From NCBI GenBank assembly GCA_030770545.1, contig CM061106.1:8350001-8414000 (forward strand): DNA of 64,000 bases, given 5' to 3'. The notes beneath the pieces are model-generated. The model did no database searches. It was not told where the DNA came from and saw only the letters and a list, made by a program, of their open reading frames with translations. The position numbers and the translations under genes were made by a program. Origin of the DNA: Macropodus opercularis. Taxonomy: Eukaryota; Chordata; Actinopteri; Anabantiformes; Osphronemidae. This document shows, piece by piece, positions 54,380-64,000 of this stretch; the stretch's first letter is position 1; the number at the start of each line of letters is the position of its first letter.

Positions 54380-55003
54380 CATCATGTGGTTTAAAGACAA
54401 TGATGATTTTCATTCGCGTCAGTTAACTATGAGCTGGTGAGAATTCTGCCAACACGTTTGGCCGGCGCTGCGTTTCTTCTGTGGGACAGTCTTCCTGCTG
54501 CTGTTCAGGCTGATTATAAGACTGTGAAGTAAAGACTGAAAGAGGCTTTCGGTCAGAGACAGTTTGTGGCTCGCTTTCGAGCCAGTTTGTCAGCCCGCCC
54601 TCGTGCCCCGCGCGAAAGTTTGGAAGTGTATGCGGCAGAGATCAGCAGATTAGTGGACGAGGCTTTTCCTGAATATGGCGATAAGGCCCAGAGAGAAGAA
54701 AAGTTTTGTCGTTTCTTGGCTGGCCTGGATCCTGTGCTCAGAGCTAAATGTCATGAACAAGGAGCAACAGATTTGGAAGAAGCAGTGATGATCGCAGGTT
54801 GGTGCGAAAATGCCAGGGACTCGGTAAAGACTGATTACATGCCTTTTACTGCTGCCTACGGTACTAATGATGGAGGAGCAGTTGCTGCTGTTCACTCTGT
54901 GTCTGATGATGGAGGGATATACAGAGCAGTGGATAGATTAACAGAAGAAATGAGAGATATGAGAATGGAACTGATGCGATGGGCGACGAGAACCAAAGAC
55001 TGA
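54380..55003 (+). pseudogene. Ty3/gypsy Gag
   Basis: The start (MWFKDNDDFHSRQLTMSW, about 54384) is broken by a frame change and stops near 54440-54540. The clean frame 54566-55003 holds VARFRASLSARPRAPRESLE, EISRLVDEAFPEYGDKAQRE, KFCRFLAGLDPVLRAKCHEQ and GATDLEEAVMIAGWCENARD, the Gag/capsid-like segment of gypsy elements. A nucleocapsid-type Cys/His cluster (CQCVCGGHGC, about 55071) is in the next frame. No intact particle protein can result. Confidence 0.8.
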
Positions 55004-55401
55004 AAGCCAGAGCGAGTCCTAGAAAAATGGATGAGTGGAGTGTAGGTCGCTCTCAGTCTAGTGGAATGTGCCAGTGTGTCTGCGGGGGCCATGGATGCCA
55101 GTCACGTGTCTTCGCTGCACGTAGGGGTCGTTCGCCTGAGAGAAAATCCTTCAAATCAGGTATGGATAATCATAGTTATGAAGACTCACACTCTGCTCGG
55201 TCCCCTGTTAAACACAGCCCTAGTCCTGGGCCTCGCAGATGGAACAGCTATGAGGATGACTCCAGAAAGCGGTGTGTGCGTTTCATGTGCCCTGGCAGAG
55301 CAGAGCACCGCAATGGGCCGGGAAACGGATTATAGCTAAGCTGCCTGTGGGCTCAAAGAGGGACAAGGTCGATAGGTCACTCCATTTCTGAAGACATTGA
55401 T

Positions 55402-55938
55402 GTGATTGCGGACGCTGGCCGGGATGAGCTTGTGTCATATGTGAGAGGAGTGATTGAAGGTGTAGAGGTTCAAATGTTAGTTGGTTCCAGTGTATCTATC
55501 ATGAGTGAAGACTTCCGTATGTCAGTTCCAACGCTTCGTAATCGTCCATTGAAGAAGGACTATGTGTCAGCCCGTGCTGTAAATGGACAAATGCTAGATA
55601 CGCTGTGCACCATCACTATTACATTTCAGCTGGGTACTGAGTCGTGGCAGCATGTATTTCATGTGATAAGAGAAACCACGCAGACTGTGTTGCTGGGCTG
55701 GGACTTTCTGTTGAAAAATCATGCCTTGATGGATCTCAGCCAGGCTAAGCTACAACTTTGGGACATCTCAGTTCCTCTCCTTACCAGCAAAGATTTCGTT
55801 CCAATGTGCTGCAACATGTCACTAGCCACCGCTATGAACCTGCCACCCCTCAGTGGGTCAGTTGTGGCGGTTAAAGTGTGTTCACCCAATGCAGCCCATT
55901 TGACGAGTGACTTTGTTGGCTATCTGGAACCCAATGAT
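55402..55938 (+). pseudogene. Ty3/gypsy protease lacking its active-site residues
   Basis: The frame reads VRGVIEGVEVQMLVGSSVSI then MSEDFRM. Retropepsins have Asp-Thr/Ser-Gly after the hydrophobic strand; here VQMLV goes straight to GSS, as if two codons were lost. The later strand TTQTVLLGWDFLLKNHALMD (the G-x-D/ALL region) and the linker AAHLTSDFVGYLEPND are preserved. The frame is cut by the LINE at 55938 and its continuation resumes at about 56660. Confidence 0.78.
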
Positions 55939-56658
55939 AGATAGATAGATAGATAGATCTTTATTTATCCCGCAGTGGGGAAATTCCGGTGTCCCAGCAG
56001 CAGTAGAGGGACAGTTGGAAAAAAATTACAATAATTACAATAGATACAAAAAAAGTTTAAAAAATTATGTACAAAAAAAAAATATTTACATATCTCAACA
56101 TAAAGTGCAAGTGAAAGAAGAAAGGTATCCTACATGGACACTGCACGGCACACATCACACTAAAAGAAACATGCTTCCAGTCATGTTGATGTGTTGTTGT
56201 AAAGTCTTATTGCCGTGGGTATGAAGGACCTCCGGTAGCTCAGTCCTGCACTTCGGGTGCAGCAATCTCGCGCTGTGCGAGCTGCGTTGGTCCTCCACAG
56301 TTTGGTGCAGGGGGTGGGAGGGGTTGGCCATGATGGACGACAGTTTCGCCTGCGTCCTTCTATTGGCCACCACCTCGATGGACTCCAGTGGGCAGCCCAG
56401 GACAGAGCCAGCTTTCTTTACCAGTTTGTTCAGTCTCTTCCTGTCTCTGTCCGCGCTGCCGCCCGCCCAGCACACAACGCCGTAGAGGACTGATGCCACT
56501 ACCGTGTCGTAAACAGTCCGTAGGAGAGCCCTGCACACCCCAAAGGACCTCAGTCGCCTCAGCAGGTGGAGGCGACTCTGGCCCCTCCTGTACAGGGCAT
56601 CAGAGTTGTCAGTCCAGTCCAGGTTTTTGTTGAGGTGGACACCCAGATATTTGTAGGT
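55938..56658 (-). mobile_element. Rex/L2-like LINE 3' end inserted in the gypsy element
   Basis: The tail is GATAGATAGATAGATAGATC followed by TTTATTTATCCCGCAGTGGG, and the ORF C-terminus (56155-56538) reads MCRALLRTVYDTVVASVLYG, VVCWAGGSADRDRKRLNKLV, KKAGSVLGCPLESIEVV. Upstream of it (56560-56650) LNKNLDWTD-type residues are present. AATG occurs at both junctions (about 55934 and 56659), a likely target duplication. The copy is truncated at about 0.7 kb. Confidence 0.85.
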
Positions 56659-56790
56659 AATGTGGCAGATTCTTTCGGCCTAGTGGTTGCTCACACAGTG
56701 GCCACGGTTCACAATGGACTGACAAAAGCTTGGATTTAAAATCCTACTGGACAGGACAGGAATAATCCTACAACATTTTATGTCTGCTAA
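56659..56790 (+). pseudogene. Continuation of the gypsy protein after the LINE
   Basis: VADSFGLVVAHTVATVHNGL then TKAW follows in the frame expected after GYLEPND, and ends NPTGQDRNNPT before a stop. It shows the protein was continuous before the LINE landed. RT and integrase parts are missing. Confidence 0.65.
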
Positions 56791-57076
56791 TGCATGCTGT
56801 ACACATTTGACTGACTGATGCTACCTAGTACTGGTCTTTTTCAGCATATTCTGAGTCTGCTCTCTCTGTAGACATTGGTGAAGAGTCTGCCACAAGAACA
56901 CTGCTTGCAGCAGGATTAATATACTGAAAACAAAGCTTTAAGTCAAAACACATCTATTCATTGTTTCAAAAAATCATGAAGTATGAGGTATTTAAAATAA
57001 AATGACCAGCAACTTCCAGTGGACTCCTCCGGGCTTGACAAAAGAAATAATTGCCAATTGTGTAATGTAAGACACA
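56791..57076 (+). repeat. Copy of the 12545-12660 block
   Basis: CTGATGCTACCTAGTACTGG and ACATTGGTGAAGAGTCTGCC, then CACAAGAAC, match 12550-12630 with small changes. This ties the region to the macrodomain duplication family. Confidence 0.7.
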
Positions 57077-57081
57077 TTAAC

Positions 57082-57756
57082 TGTTACACTCCAGCCCTCA
57101 GAACACTGAGGGCTCCAGGTTTTCTGTTTGTCTTGTGCTGTCACGTCCTCCCTCTGTGCTCCTCCCCTTGTAATCAGTAGTTTCACCTGTGTTTAATTTC
57201 CTGTTTGAGTTTGTATTTAGGCTGCCCTCTTGTCTCTGTCGGTCTGTCGCATGCATGGTGTGGTGTTCTGTGAGGTGGAGGCATTTTCATTCCTTGTCAT
57301 GTAAGTCTGTCCATGTCAACCCTGCCATTTTGTCCAGTCATGTTGTGCTCGTGTAAGAGCCTCTAGTTCAGTCGTGTTGTGCTCGTGTAAGAGCCTTTAG
57401 TTCAGTCGTGTTGTGCTCGTGTAAGAGCCTCTAGTTCAGTCGCGTAGTGCTTGTGTAAGAGCCTTCTGTCCAGTCGTGTTGTGCTCGTGTAAGAGCCTTC
57501 TGTCCAGTCGTGTTGTGCTCGTGTAAGAGCCTCTAGTTCAGTCGTGCTGTGCTCGTGTAAGAGCCTCTGGTTCAGTCGCGTTATGCTCATGTTTAAGTGT
57601 CACTAGTCCTGCCCTGTTCGTTTGAGTTCCTCACTTTGTGTTATTTGCTTGAATAAAATCTCTGTTCAGTTAAAGTCTAGTCTGGGTCGTGCATTTGGGC
57701 CCACACCTCCTTCCACTCTCTAAAAAAACAGACACCAAGTCCAGCACCTTGTTACA
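57082..57756 (+). mobile_element. Solo LTR with TTAAC target duplication and internal minisatellite
   Basis: It starts TGTTACACTCC (57082) and ends CTTGTTACA (57756), between TTAAC copies at 57077-57081 and 57757-57761. On the + strand it has TTGTATTTAGG (TATA-like, about 57211), GAATAAAATCTC (poly(A)-type, about 57651) and a CA end. There are no inner genes. The layout is the same as the solo LTR at 8125-8751 in the other orientation. Confidence 0.75.
57340..57597 (+). repeat. 34-bp minisatellite inside the solo LTR
   Basis: About 7.5 copies of a unit starting CAGTCGTGTTGTGCTCGTGT and continuing AAGAGCCTCTAGTT. Variants include GCCTTTAG and GCCTTCTGTC. It lies between the TATA-like and poly(A) signals of the LTR. 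Confidence 0.92.
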
Positions 57757-57761
57757 TTAAC

Positions 57762-58600
57762 AAGTAATTGCATAATCAGATCTTTGCATAAGTTAATCTG
57801 TACATGCAGCAAACCACTTTGAATATTACGTTTGGCAAAGCATGTCGCTGCAACTGTGATCTTTTACTAAAAAGAATCACACCAGCAGTGTAATGATTTA
57901 GAATATATGTGCTTGTCCACATTGTACCAGCTGCTGGCAAGATGCAAAAGTCCTTCAGTCACCTGTGTTGAAATGTAGAAATTATCAAAAAAAGTGCAAT
58001 GCCATGCACAGTCTATATACAAAGAATATTTCAGATTCATTACAGACCATCATACTTTTCCAGCCACATCTAACTAGTATTTGATATGGCTTCAGTCTTT
58101 CCTGAAGAAAATACAACGTGGATGCTCCAATGCTGAAGGCATTCCCCAAGAAATATGACGTGAAATGGCACAGTGACGACTGATAGAAACATGTCATATA
58201 ACGGCAAATAATACAAATATTTTTAACATACCTCTCCTGTTAACCACTGGTGTGGTCTAAGTGAGTTTAATTCACTGTGATGTATAGCAAAGTTGTTCCC
58301 TCTTATCTGTGATGGAAGAACAGACACTACAACCTCGGTGTCCTTTCTTCTTCACATCACCATTTCTGTAGGACGTTCAGATTTATTGCTCAGGTCAACT
58401 TCAGGTCAAAAAAATCCTCTACTACTGCCCATAACAACAACCCACTGAGAACAACAGGCCTTTGTTAGTAAATACAGCACTAGAGACTTGGACATTCAAA
58501 AAATACTAATGTAATATTAACCAGTATAACAGTTCATTAGTAACATTTATATTACATTAAAACCAAGCATTTAGTGAACTTTCTAAGTATGAATACAACA
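57762..58600 (+). other. No gene seen
   Basis: No exon can be assigned. It may be part of an intron of the minus-strand macrodomain gene copy to the right. Confidence 0.35.
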
Positions 58601-58614
58601 CATTTTATTCTTAC

Positions 58615-59360
58615 CTGCTCTTCTTGGGATGTCTCTGACACATCCAGACCTGAGGAAATCTTTCTTTTGGACATAGTTTATTCTGATTCTATTTCCATTT
58701 CCTTCACTGACTTTTCATCGTTGTTGACGAGATGTATGCTGAGGGCTTGGCGAGGAGAATCTGTCTTTTTTATGAAGCTCTTTTATACTTTAGACTATAA
58801 TGTCTACACACTGTGACTTTGGGAAGTTGAAGATTCCAGAACTAATTGATGGAATGGCAACAGACTGGGAATCATTCTCAATCACTCTCTTAATTATGTC
58901 GCTCACTGTCTTTCTCAAGGTCCTCTTGGCTTTGGACCTTGCAGAAGGTGTGGGGTGAGGAGTCAGGTGTAGCTCTGCTGGATGTAAGGTCAGGGACACA
59001 TTCCTCTTCTATTGCTTCAGATATATGTGTTGCAGCAGACAGTCCAGTATCAAACTGTTTAGAATAAATATGACATGACAGGACAAACAACATTTACAAA
59101 CTCTGATTACTGAAACATTTAAACTATGTCTAACACTTGGAGTGTTTGACAGTCTTTACCTGGAAGTGAACCGCTGCCTTAAGCGTGGTCTCATTTTCCA
59201 CAACAACTCTGACCTTAATAGGACAGTCATCAAATGTGCAGTTTCCAGAGCAGACAAACACAGGCGTTTTTCTTTGAGAAGATGTCTCTTGAAGGCAAAG
59301 CTGCAAAATGAATGAATACTTTGAATCCATTCTGCTGTTACATTCGTCCATTGTAGGGTT
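58615..59360 (-). pseudogene. Macrodomain gene fragment, copy 3, with neighbouring exons
   Basis: The minus strand shows: exon MDECNSRMDSKYSFILQLCL ... PVFVCSGNCTFDDCPIKVRV ... TLKAAVHFQ with a GTAAAG donor (59351 to about 59160); exon after CTAAACAG, KQFDTGLSAATHISEAIEEE then CVPDL (about 59065 down); then, in another frame, KAKRTLRKTVSDIIKRVIEN, VAIPSISSGIFNFPKSQCVD, IIV (to about 58793). The last is the C-terminal half of a macrodomain. An exon MSKRKISSGLDVSETSQEEQ with donor GTAAGA is at 58667-58618. The middle of the macrodomain is missing, so the copy is probably not functional. The gene identity is not certain. Confidence 0.55.
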
Positions 59361-59702
59361 TTAAATTCGCAACAGCGGTTAACTCAAAGCGAGCCGGGTG
59401 GCTGAATTTAGTCTTCAGGGGAAAACAAACACAAAGTGCGAGGCGGCGATCGGCGTCTCAGCCGCAGTGATAATGTTCAGCATTAGTGGTCCGGAGCTTC
59501 GGTTAGCTAGTAGCGAGAGGTGAGCCGTGTCAATCATGAACAGGTAGTCGAAGTAGAGCAGACCAGGGAATCTATCAGGGTTCAGGTAATAGGAGCAACA
59601 GAACAGGGAATAAACTCACACAAACCAAGAGGCAGGATTGTATCGTCTGGACAGTTCTTCACAATAAGAGCATAGGCCGGAAGTCAGGCTGCCGATCGTG
59701 AC
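59361..59702 (-). mobile_element. Possible LTR-like insertion truncating the I-like LINE
   Basis: The LINE coding sequence stops abruptly at about 59703. From there the minus strand starts TGTCACGATCGG, the type of start seen in fish LTRs. No second end or target duplication was found. Confidence 0.3.
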
Positions 59703-59730
59703 AGGTTGTGCCTTCTGATATTCCATTAAA

Positions 59731-60300
59731 TTAAAACATTTCTGAGTTTGTTTTTAATATTCTTAATGCTTTATTCCTTTCTTTAACTGCAATGCCACAC
59801 TCATCCGTCCACCAGGGCACTGCTTTCCGTTTCATTCTTCCTTTACGCTTAGGAATAGACTGATTAGTGGCATCTACTATTGTTCCTTTGATTTTTTCAT
59901 CAATCTCCTCAATATCCTCATTTAGATCTATTTTGCACATTTCTCTCTCACAGATATAGGTAAATTCCCATCTTGTCCTACTAAATAACCACTTCCCAGT
60001 TGTTTCCTTTTCCCTTTTATTTTTCACCAGCCCTATATTACAGAAAATTTGAAAATGATCACTACCTAGTGCTGTTTCTTCCACCACATCCCATTCACTC
60101 CTCCCACCTAAGTTTCTACTCACCAACATTAGATCCAGTACTGACATGCTCCCTGTGTGCACATCTATCCTAGTTCCCCTGCCATCATTCAAGCAAACCA
60201 TACGCAATTCCTCCAACAGTTCTTCTATAACCTCCCCACAACATGCTATGAGCATTAAAGTCCCCACATACCAACACCCTGTCATCACCCATACCTTCAA
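59731..60300 (-). pseudogene. LINE endonuclease C-terminal half and linker
   Basis: VMTGCWYVGTLMLIACCGEV partly keeps the GDFNAH-type region (now read out of the best frame). LNDGRGTRIDVHTGSMSVLD, LMLVSRNLG and ETALGSDHFQIFCNIGL carry the SDH motif of the endonuclease. KAVPWWTDECGIAVKERNKA starts the linker before the RT. Stop at 59731; a one-base shift is needed to continue. Confidence 0.75.
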
Positions 60301-60321
60301 TGAGCATTAATCCCTCTAGAC

Positions 60322-61010
60322 TTAATCTCCTACACGATTATAAAAATGTATTATTACCATTTTTCCCTCACCTGTCCATATCTCCACAACCACATATTCC
60401 TGTTCACCCCCTGTGCTAACTTCTCTAAATGAAATATGTTTTTTAATAAACGTTGCACATCCTCCTCCATCTCCCTCCCTCCTGTCACACCTGACCAAAG
60501 CATATCCATCCATTCTGAAGTCTAGTTGGGGTCTTAACCATGTTTCCTGAACACATATCACATTTGGTCTGAATGGCAGATCATCTATATATTTCCTAAA
60601 TTCCAGTCCATTGGCCAACAAACTTCTCACGTTCCATTGCAGCAATAGAACCATATTTACTACTGTCCTGTTCCGGAATGTTCCTGACTTGTCTGGAGAC
60701 TGAGTTCATGTCTCACCTCCTCCCAAGTCAGTCCTCTGATGTGCTGAACTGCTGCTTTAACAATTATTTGGATTCTCTCTCTTTTAGACTTTACTTCCAT
60801 TGTGGCATTAAGTACTCCTGCAATAAAAGTAATCAGTTTTCTCCATTCTACCGTGATCTTCCCTTCCTCTGCCTGCACAGGTTCTCTATCTATTTGTCTT
60901 TCTGCACTGCCTCTTTGTCCTCCATTGACGTCTCTCTGGTTCACTCTTTTCGCTGCCTCTGCGTAAGTGATCTTATTCGAAACTTCACCTGTTGAATCTC
61001 CTTTTCTCAT
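60322..61010 (-). pseudogene. LINE ORF1 tail and endonuclease N-terminal half
   Basis: 60660-61010 encodes KITYAEAAKRVNQRD ... VKAAVQHIRGLTWEEVRHEL (ORF1 C-terminus). 60322-60654 encodes LLLQWNVRSLLANGLEFRKY, RPNVICVQETWLRPQ and GYALVRCDRREGDGGGCATF, the Asn and Glu-Thr motifs of an AP-endonuclease-like domain. The two are adjacent as in two-ORF LINEs. Confidence 0.78.
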
Positions 61011-61199
61011 CTCATGACTTCACACACTAGGCAACACTATGACTTCCGCCACAGTTACAGCACTTAGGTCGCTGCTCACGATCACACTGCCCGTAATCAT
61101 GGTCTTCTCCACATCTTGCACATCTCCGCCTTCCTTTGCAAACTGCAGCTGTATGTCCAAACCAAACAGGAACTCAAAACTGCGCTGTCGTCACTGAAA

Positions 61200-62090
61200 A
61201 AAAACCCTTTGACATAGTATGTGTCATTTGCATTTCCTTTGACACGTTTTACAGGAATACTGGAATGTTGTTATAATGTCAGGCTTCCAAAACACCTGCA
61301 TAGCCTGAGTTGATGGAGAACAGAACCTCCGTCATTAATTCTGCTTTTCACAAGTTGTCATGTCTCAGTTGCTTGACGTTATCAGAAGGATGATATAGAA
61401 AGATTATTGACGTTCTAACAGCTGCAACTGAAGTGTGTTCTAAAGTGAAATTGATGTGGTTAATGTTTATCAGACTGAAGTGGGTTCTACCCAGTAAAGG
61501 TTATATCTGCTAAACACTGATACCTAGTGAAGTGTCAAGTCAGTTCTTCTAATAAGAACTAACAGTTTAAAGCAGTGGCAGACGTAGACTAACAGCACAC
61601 AGGTGGATTTGTTTGGGCATTTGAACGGTTGGTTTTCATGCAGGTATTTGAATAACATGCAAACTTTTTCCGACACCTGACAAACCCCACAGAGTTTCGA
61701 GCTTGTCTAGATGTGAATGGCTCTGCACAGCACCAACAGAGGTGAGTGACTGTCAAGATTATTTTTACTATTACTATTATTACTATTACTTTTCTTTACA
61801 ACATTATTATCACTTCTAGAACTGGTTCCTCTTCTCTGCACGTTGCTATTTGCTGATTTCTGTTGTGGGTTGTTAGTAACAGCTGGGACTTGGCTTCCAG
61901 TGCCAAATATAATCTTAACTGAAGACATCAAAGCTGAACATTACTGTCATAAGTACAGCACTATTAATCTGGGCGGACATTGAACCACTGAAATAAGCTG
62001 GACTCTCCCGTGAAGATGTTCATTTTGTGTTTAGTTGTTGTTGTAGTTCTGGTAAATGAAAGCCTGACGCCAGCTTCTCTGTCATAGCAT
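61200..62090 (+). other. No gene seen
   Basis: No element or exon was recognised, apart from an ATTATT-rich low-complexity stretch at about 61765-61815. Confidence 0.4.
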
Positions 62091-62094
62091 GTTG

Positions 62095-62260
62095 TCCCCG
62101 TCTCTCTGGGGGATGCTCTGGTGTCCTCCAACAGGGGACTGGACATCCTTGTCTTTCTGTGTATGTGCTTGTGAGGGACTCGCGACCTGTCCAGGATGTA
62201 CCCTGACTCTCAGCATGCCTCAACCCTTATGGGGACTAAGTGCTAGAAGGTAAATGAGTG
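62095..62260 (+). mobile_element. Degenerate SINE copy (same family as 63030-63380)
   Basis: CGACCTGTCCAGGATGTACC then CTGACTCTCAGCATGCCTCA resembles the 3' domain of the copy at 63270, with many differences. Confidence 0.5.
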
Positions 62261-62427
62261 TTGCTCAAGAAATCACTGTGACATAAAACTATAAACCCTC
62301 CAGTCGGTTTTGCTGCAACAAGTTTGCCATTAGCAGCTTCATTTTGGTGAGAACTGTAGTTACAGCAGAGACGCAGCGTTTGTCTGATATAACAGGCTGT
62401 AATAGCCCCGTGGCAACAGCTGCTTTC

Positions 62428-62705
62428 AGCTGCTCTTGTGGCTGAACGGATAGAGAACTGTGTGTTATCATAGGAGACTCGGGTTTTCCATACTTTTACT
62501 TTTTGGAATAAATCAGCTATGTAATATTAAACGATTTAATTATAAATATGTTCTAAATGTTTTATCATTATGCTTTATTTTGAAATTTAACAGTCTTAAG
62601 CATCAAGGGATGTTTTAATCTCTACAACTAACAATTACTGGGGAACACATTCAGCAGTGCGGCATTCTCAGTGGTTTATTCCTCTGGAAATTATCAGTCT
62701 AGTTT
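62428..62705 (+). mobile_element. tRNA-derived SINE, second copy of the 41945-42560 family
   Basis: CAGCTGCTCTTGTGGCTGAA is a decayed tRNA-like head (B-box region ACTCGGGTTTTCC). The body shares TTATGCTTTATTTTGAAATT (about 62569) and CACATTCAGCA with the other copy. Confidence 0.6.
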
Positions 62706-63029
62706 GGTTTGTTTCCTTTGTTTCTATTAGCCGTACTGCGTCGTGACCAGCAGGTGGCGCTGGATCACATCCTGGCAGAAGTTCTTTTATGAACATACAA
62801 GCATCAGATCAGAGGTGATGCTCTGTGGTGACAACAGTGATGACACTGGGGGGGAGTGAATCACCATGGAGATGGGCAGTTGATTTCCTATAGTGAGAAA
62901 ATTTAGAATGTTAACTCACACAGTATATGTTAGATACAAGTGTGTCTGGTGTAAAGTCAGTGAATGATGTTTTACGTGAAGGAGGAGAGTAGAGATGAAG
63001 TAGGGACAGAACACCAGCGGGTGGAGGAG

Positions 63030-63380
63030 CAGGATGGAGACGAGCTGGATGTCCCGGGTTCAATTCCCGGAGGCGACCGTGGGCCTTTCTGTGTGGAGTT
63101 TGCATGTTCTCCCCGTGTCTGTGTGTTTACTCCGGGTTCTCCGGTTTCCTCCCACAGTCCAAAGACATGCAGTTAGGTCAATTGGAAAAACTGCGTAAAT
63201 TGCCCGTAGGTGTGAGTGTGAGTGTGTGCGTGACTGTGACTTGTCTGTCTATATGTGTGGACTGGCGATCTGTCCAGGGTGTACCCTGCCTCTCGCCCAT
63301 AGCCAGCTGGGATAGGCTCCAGCACGCCCGCGACCCCTTCGGGGAATAAGCGGAAGAAGATGAATGAATGAATAAAAATA
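63030..63380 (+). mobile_element. tRNA-derived teleost SINE
   Basis: Head with a B-box-like CCGGGTTCAATTCCCGG (about 63053-63069). Central part TGGAGTTTGCATGTTCTCCC, GGTTTCCTCCCACAGTCCAA and TAAATTGCCCGTAGGTGTGA. 3' part CTGTCCAGGGTGTACCCTGC and AGCTGGGATAGGCTCCAGCA, ending in ATGAATGAATGAATAAA. It is one of the most common fish SINE-type sequences. It has no protein. Confidence 0.85.
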
Positions 63381-63849
63381 GTCCCTTTTAAATAGGAAAT
63401 AGTTTCTGGATGCTCAAGGATCCAATTAGGTTTTCCTAATTTCCTACTTACTTACTTATGTATATAAACTGTTTAGTTTGGCACAAGGTGAGGACAGATA
63501 ACTAGTCTCATCTTTTTCTCACACAGTGATGTTCAGACAGAGACCTGCAGCATTCATCCACCTGCCTTCACTGAGTTCAAAATATATTACACGTCCATGT
63601 CTTATTAAGCCCTATTACTTAAATGTAATCATTTTATGTTGATAGCGTTTTTAAAACAAATATTAGTTAATCTGTTAATAATCCAAACTTATTTGCACAA
63701 CAAGCTTGAGATATAGTAACATTAATAATAACTTCCCATCCCCTCCAGCTCTGTTAGAAGAAGAAGAAGAAGAATTGCTGTTGTGAGAATGAACTGCCAA
63801 CCTTTTAGTTCTAAAGAAATCCCATGAAAACAGTGTTGATTCGATTTCT

Positions 63850-64000
63850 GGATTTCTGTGTGGAGTTTGCATGTTGCGTGAGTTCTCTCTGGGGTCTCCG
63901 GCTTCCTCCCCACAGTGCACAGACACCTGGAAACTGACTGAATTGTGTGTGTGACTGTGACGTGCGCGTGGTGTTAGTGCTGCCGCATTAGGCTGTAACA
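63850..64000 (+). mobile_element. Partial SINE copy reaching the window end
   Basis: TCTGTGTGGAGTTTGCATGT and CCGGCTTCCTCCCCACAGTG match the centre of the SINE at 63030-63380. The right end lies beyond the window. Confidence 0.7.

Larger units (their letters stand above)
59703..61190 (-). mobile_element. I/Nimb-like LINE, ORF1 end and endonuclease, truncated at both ends
   Basis: From 5' to 3' on the minus strand: three zinc-knuckle-type words (FGHTAAVCKGRRRCARCGED, YGQCDREQRPKCCNCGGSHS; 61170-61020), then an ORF1 tail, then an APE-type endonuclease. The RT is missing: only KCFNLMEYQKAQPV of the linker before the RT is left at 59720-59745. It is decayed, with stops between the pieces. Confidence 0.7.

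Overview
This window reads as repeat-rich nuclear DNA of a bony (teleost) fish. The evidence is a fish-type NLR gene built from 174-bp leucine-rich-repeat exons with consensus splice sites, a one-exon C2H2 zinc-finger array with conserved HTGEKP linkers, and a dense mix of teleost mobile elements (hAT, Tc1, CACTA-like, Polinton, piggyBac-type MITE, Penelope-like, R4/Dong/Rex6-like, Rex/L2-like and I-like LINEs, Ty3/gypsy, ERV, tRNA-derived SINEs). There are no bacterial-style operons. Almost all element genes are broken, so much of the window is a layered fossil record.

Layout. 1-7.8 kb: 3' part of an NLRC3-like innate-immune sensor gene on the + strand: the end of the NACHT/helical exon, one divergent LRR exon, then five near-identical LRR exons whose flanking introns are duplicated with them. 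8-9.1 kb: a common teleost dispersed repeat split by a solo LTR. 9.45-10.34 kb: a 42-bp minisatellite. 11.1 kb: a truncated ERV LTR related to the one at 52.5 kb. 12.5-17.9 kb: two duplicated minus-strand fragments of a macrodomain gene, flanking a 15-finger zinc-finger gene. 19.2-20.8 kb: a decayed Ty3/gypsy element. 20.9-21.8 kb: a decayed copy of an OB-fold gene. 22.5-23.7 kb: a LINE. 24.4-27.6 kb: a multi-exon HECT/G2E3-like E3 ligase gene with a 2-bp frameshift.

28.2-31.4 kb: a TTAA-flanked MITE, an rve-type integrase fragment, and a Polinton remnant (capsid protein and chromodomain integrase). 31.7-35 kb: a CACTA-like element with C2H2 fingers, interrupted by a minus-strand hAT element (35-38.3 kb). 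38.5-41 kb: a multi-exon OB-fold gene, broken. 41.9-42.6 kb: tRNA-derived SINE. 42.6-44.3 kb: Penelope-like copy 1, which has an SGNH/GDSN hydrolase-like domain ahead of its reverse transcriptase. 44.3-45.7 kb: Tc1 element. 45.7-48.6 kb: two nearly identical 5'-truncated LINEs separated and flanked by (TA)n. 48.6-52.55 kb: telomere-like CCCTAA tracts and Penelope-like copy 2, with the same SGNH-RT order.

52.55-53.7 kb: ERV LTR plus tRNA-Trp primer-binding site. 54-56.8 kb: Ty3/gypsy gag and protease, split by a LINE. 57.1-57.8 kb: solo LTR containing a 34-bp minisatellite. 58.6-59.4 kb: a third macrodomain gene fragment. 59.7-61.2 kb: I-like LINE. 62-64 kb: SINE copies.

The host genes with most to say are the NLR, the zinc-finger gene and the macrodomain family, all of types that evolve quickly in immunity or transposon control. 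The strongest candidate for something under-described is the SGNH-hydrolase plus Penelope-type RT architecture, seen in two independent copies; the duplicated OB-fold gene is second. Coordinates of splice sites and element ends were read by eye. Family assignments rest on motif recognition, not on database searches.
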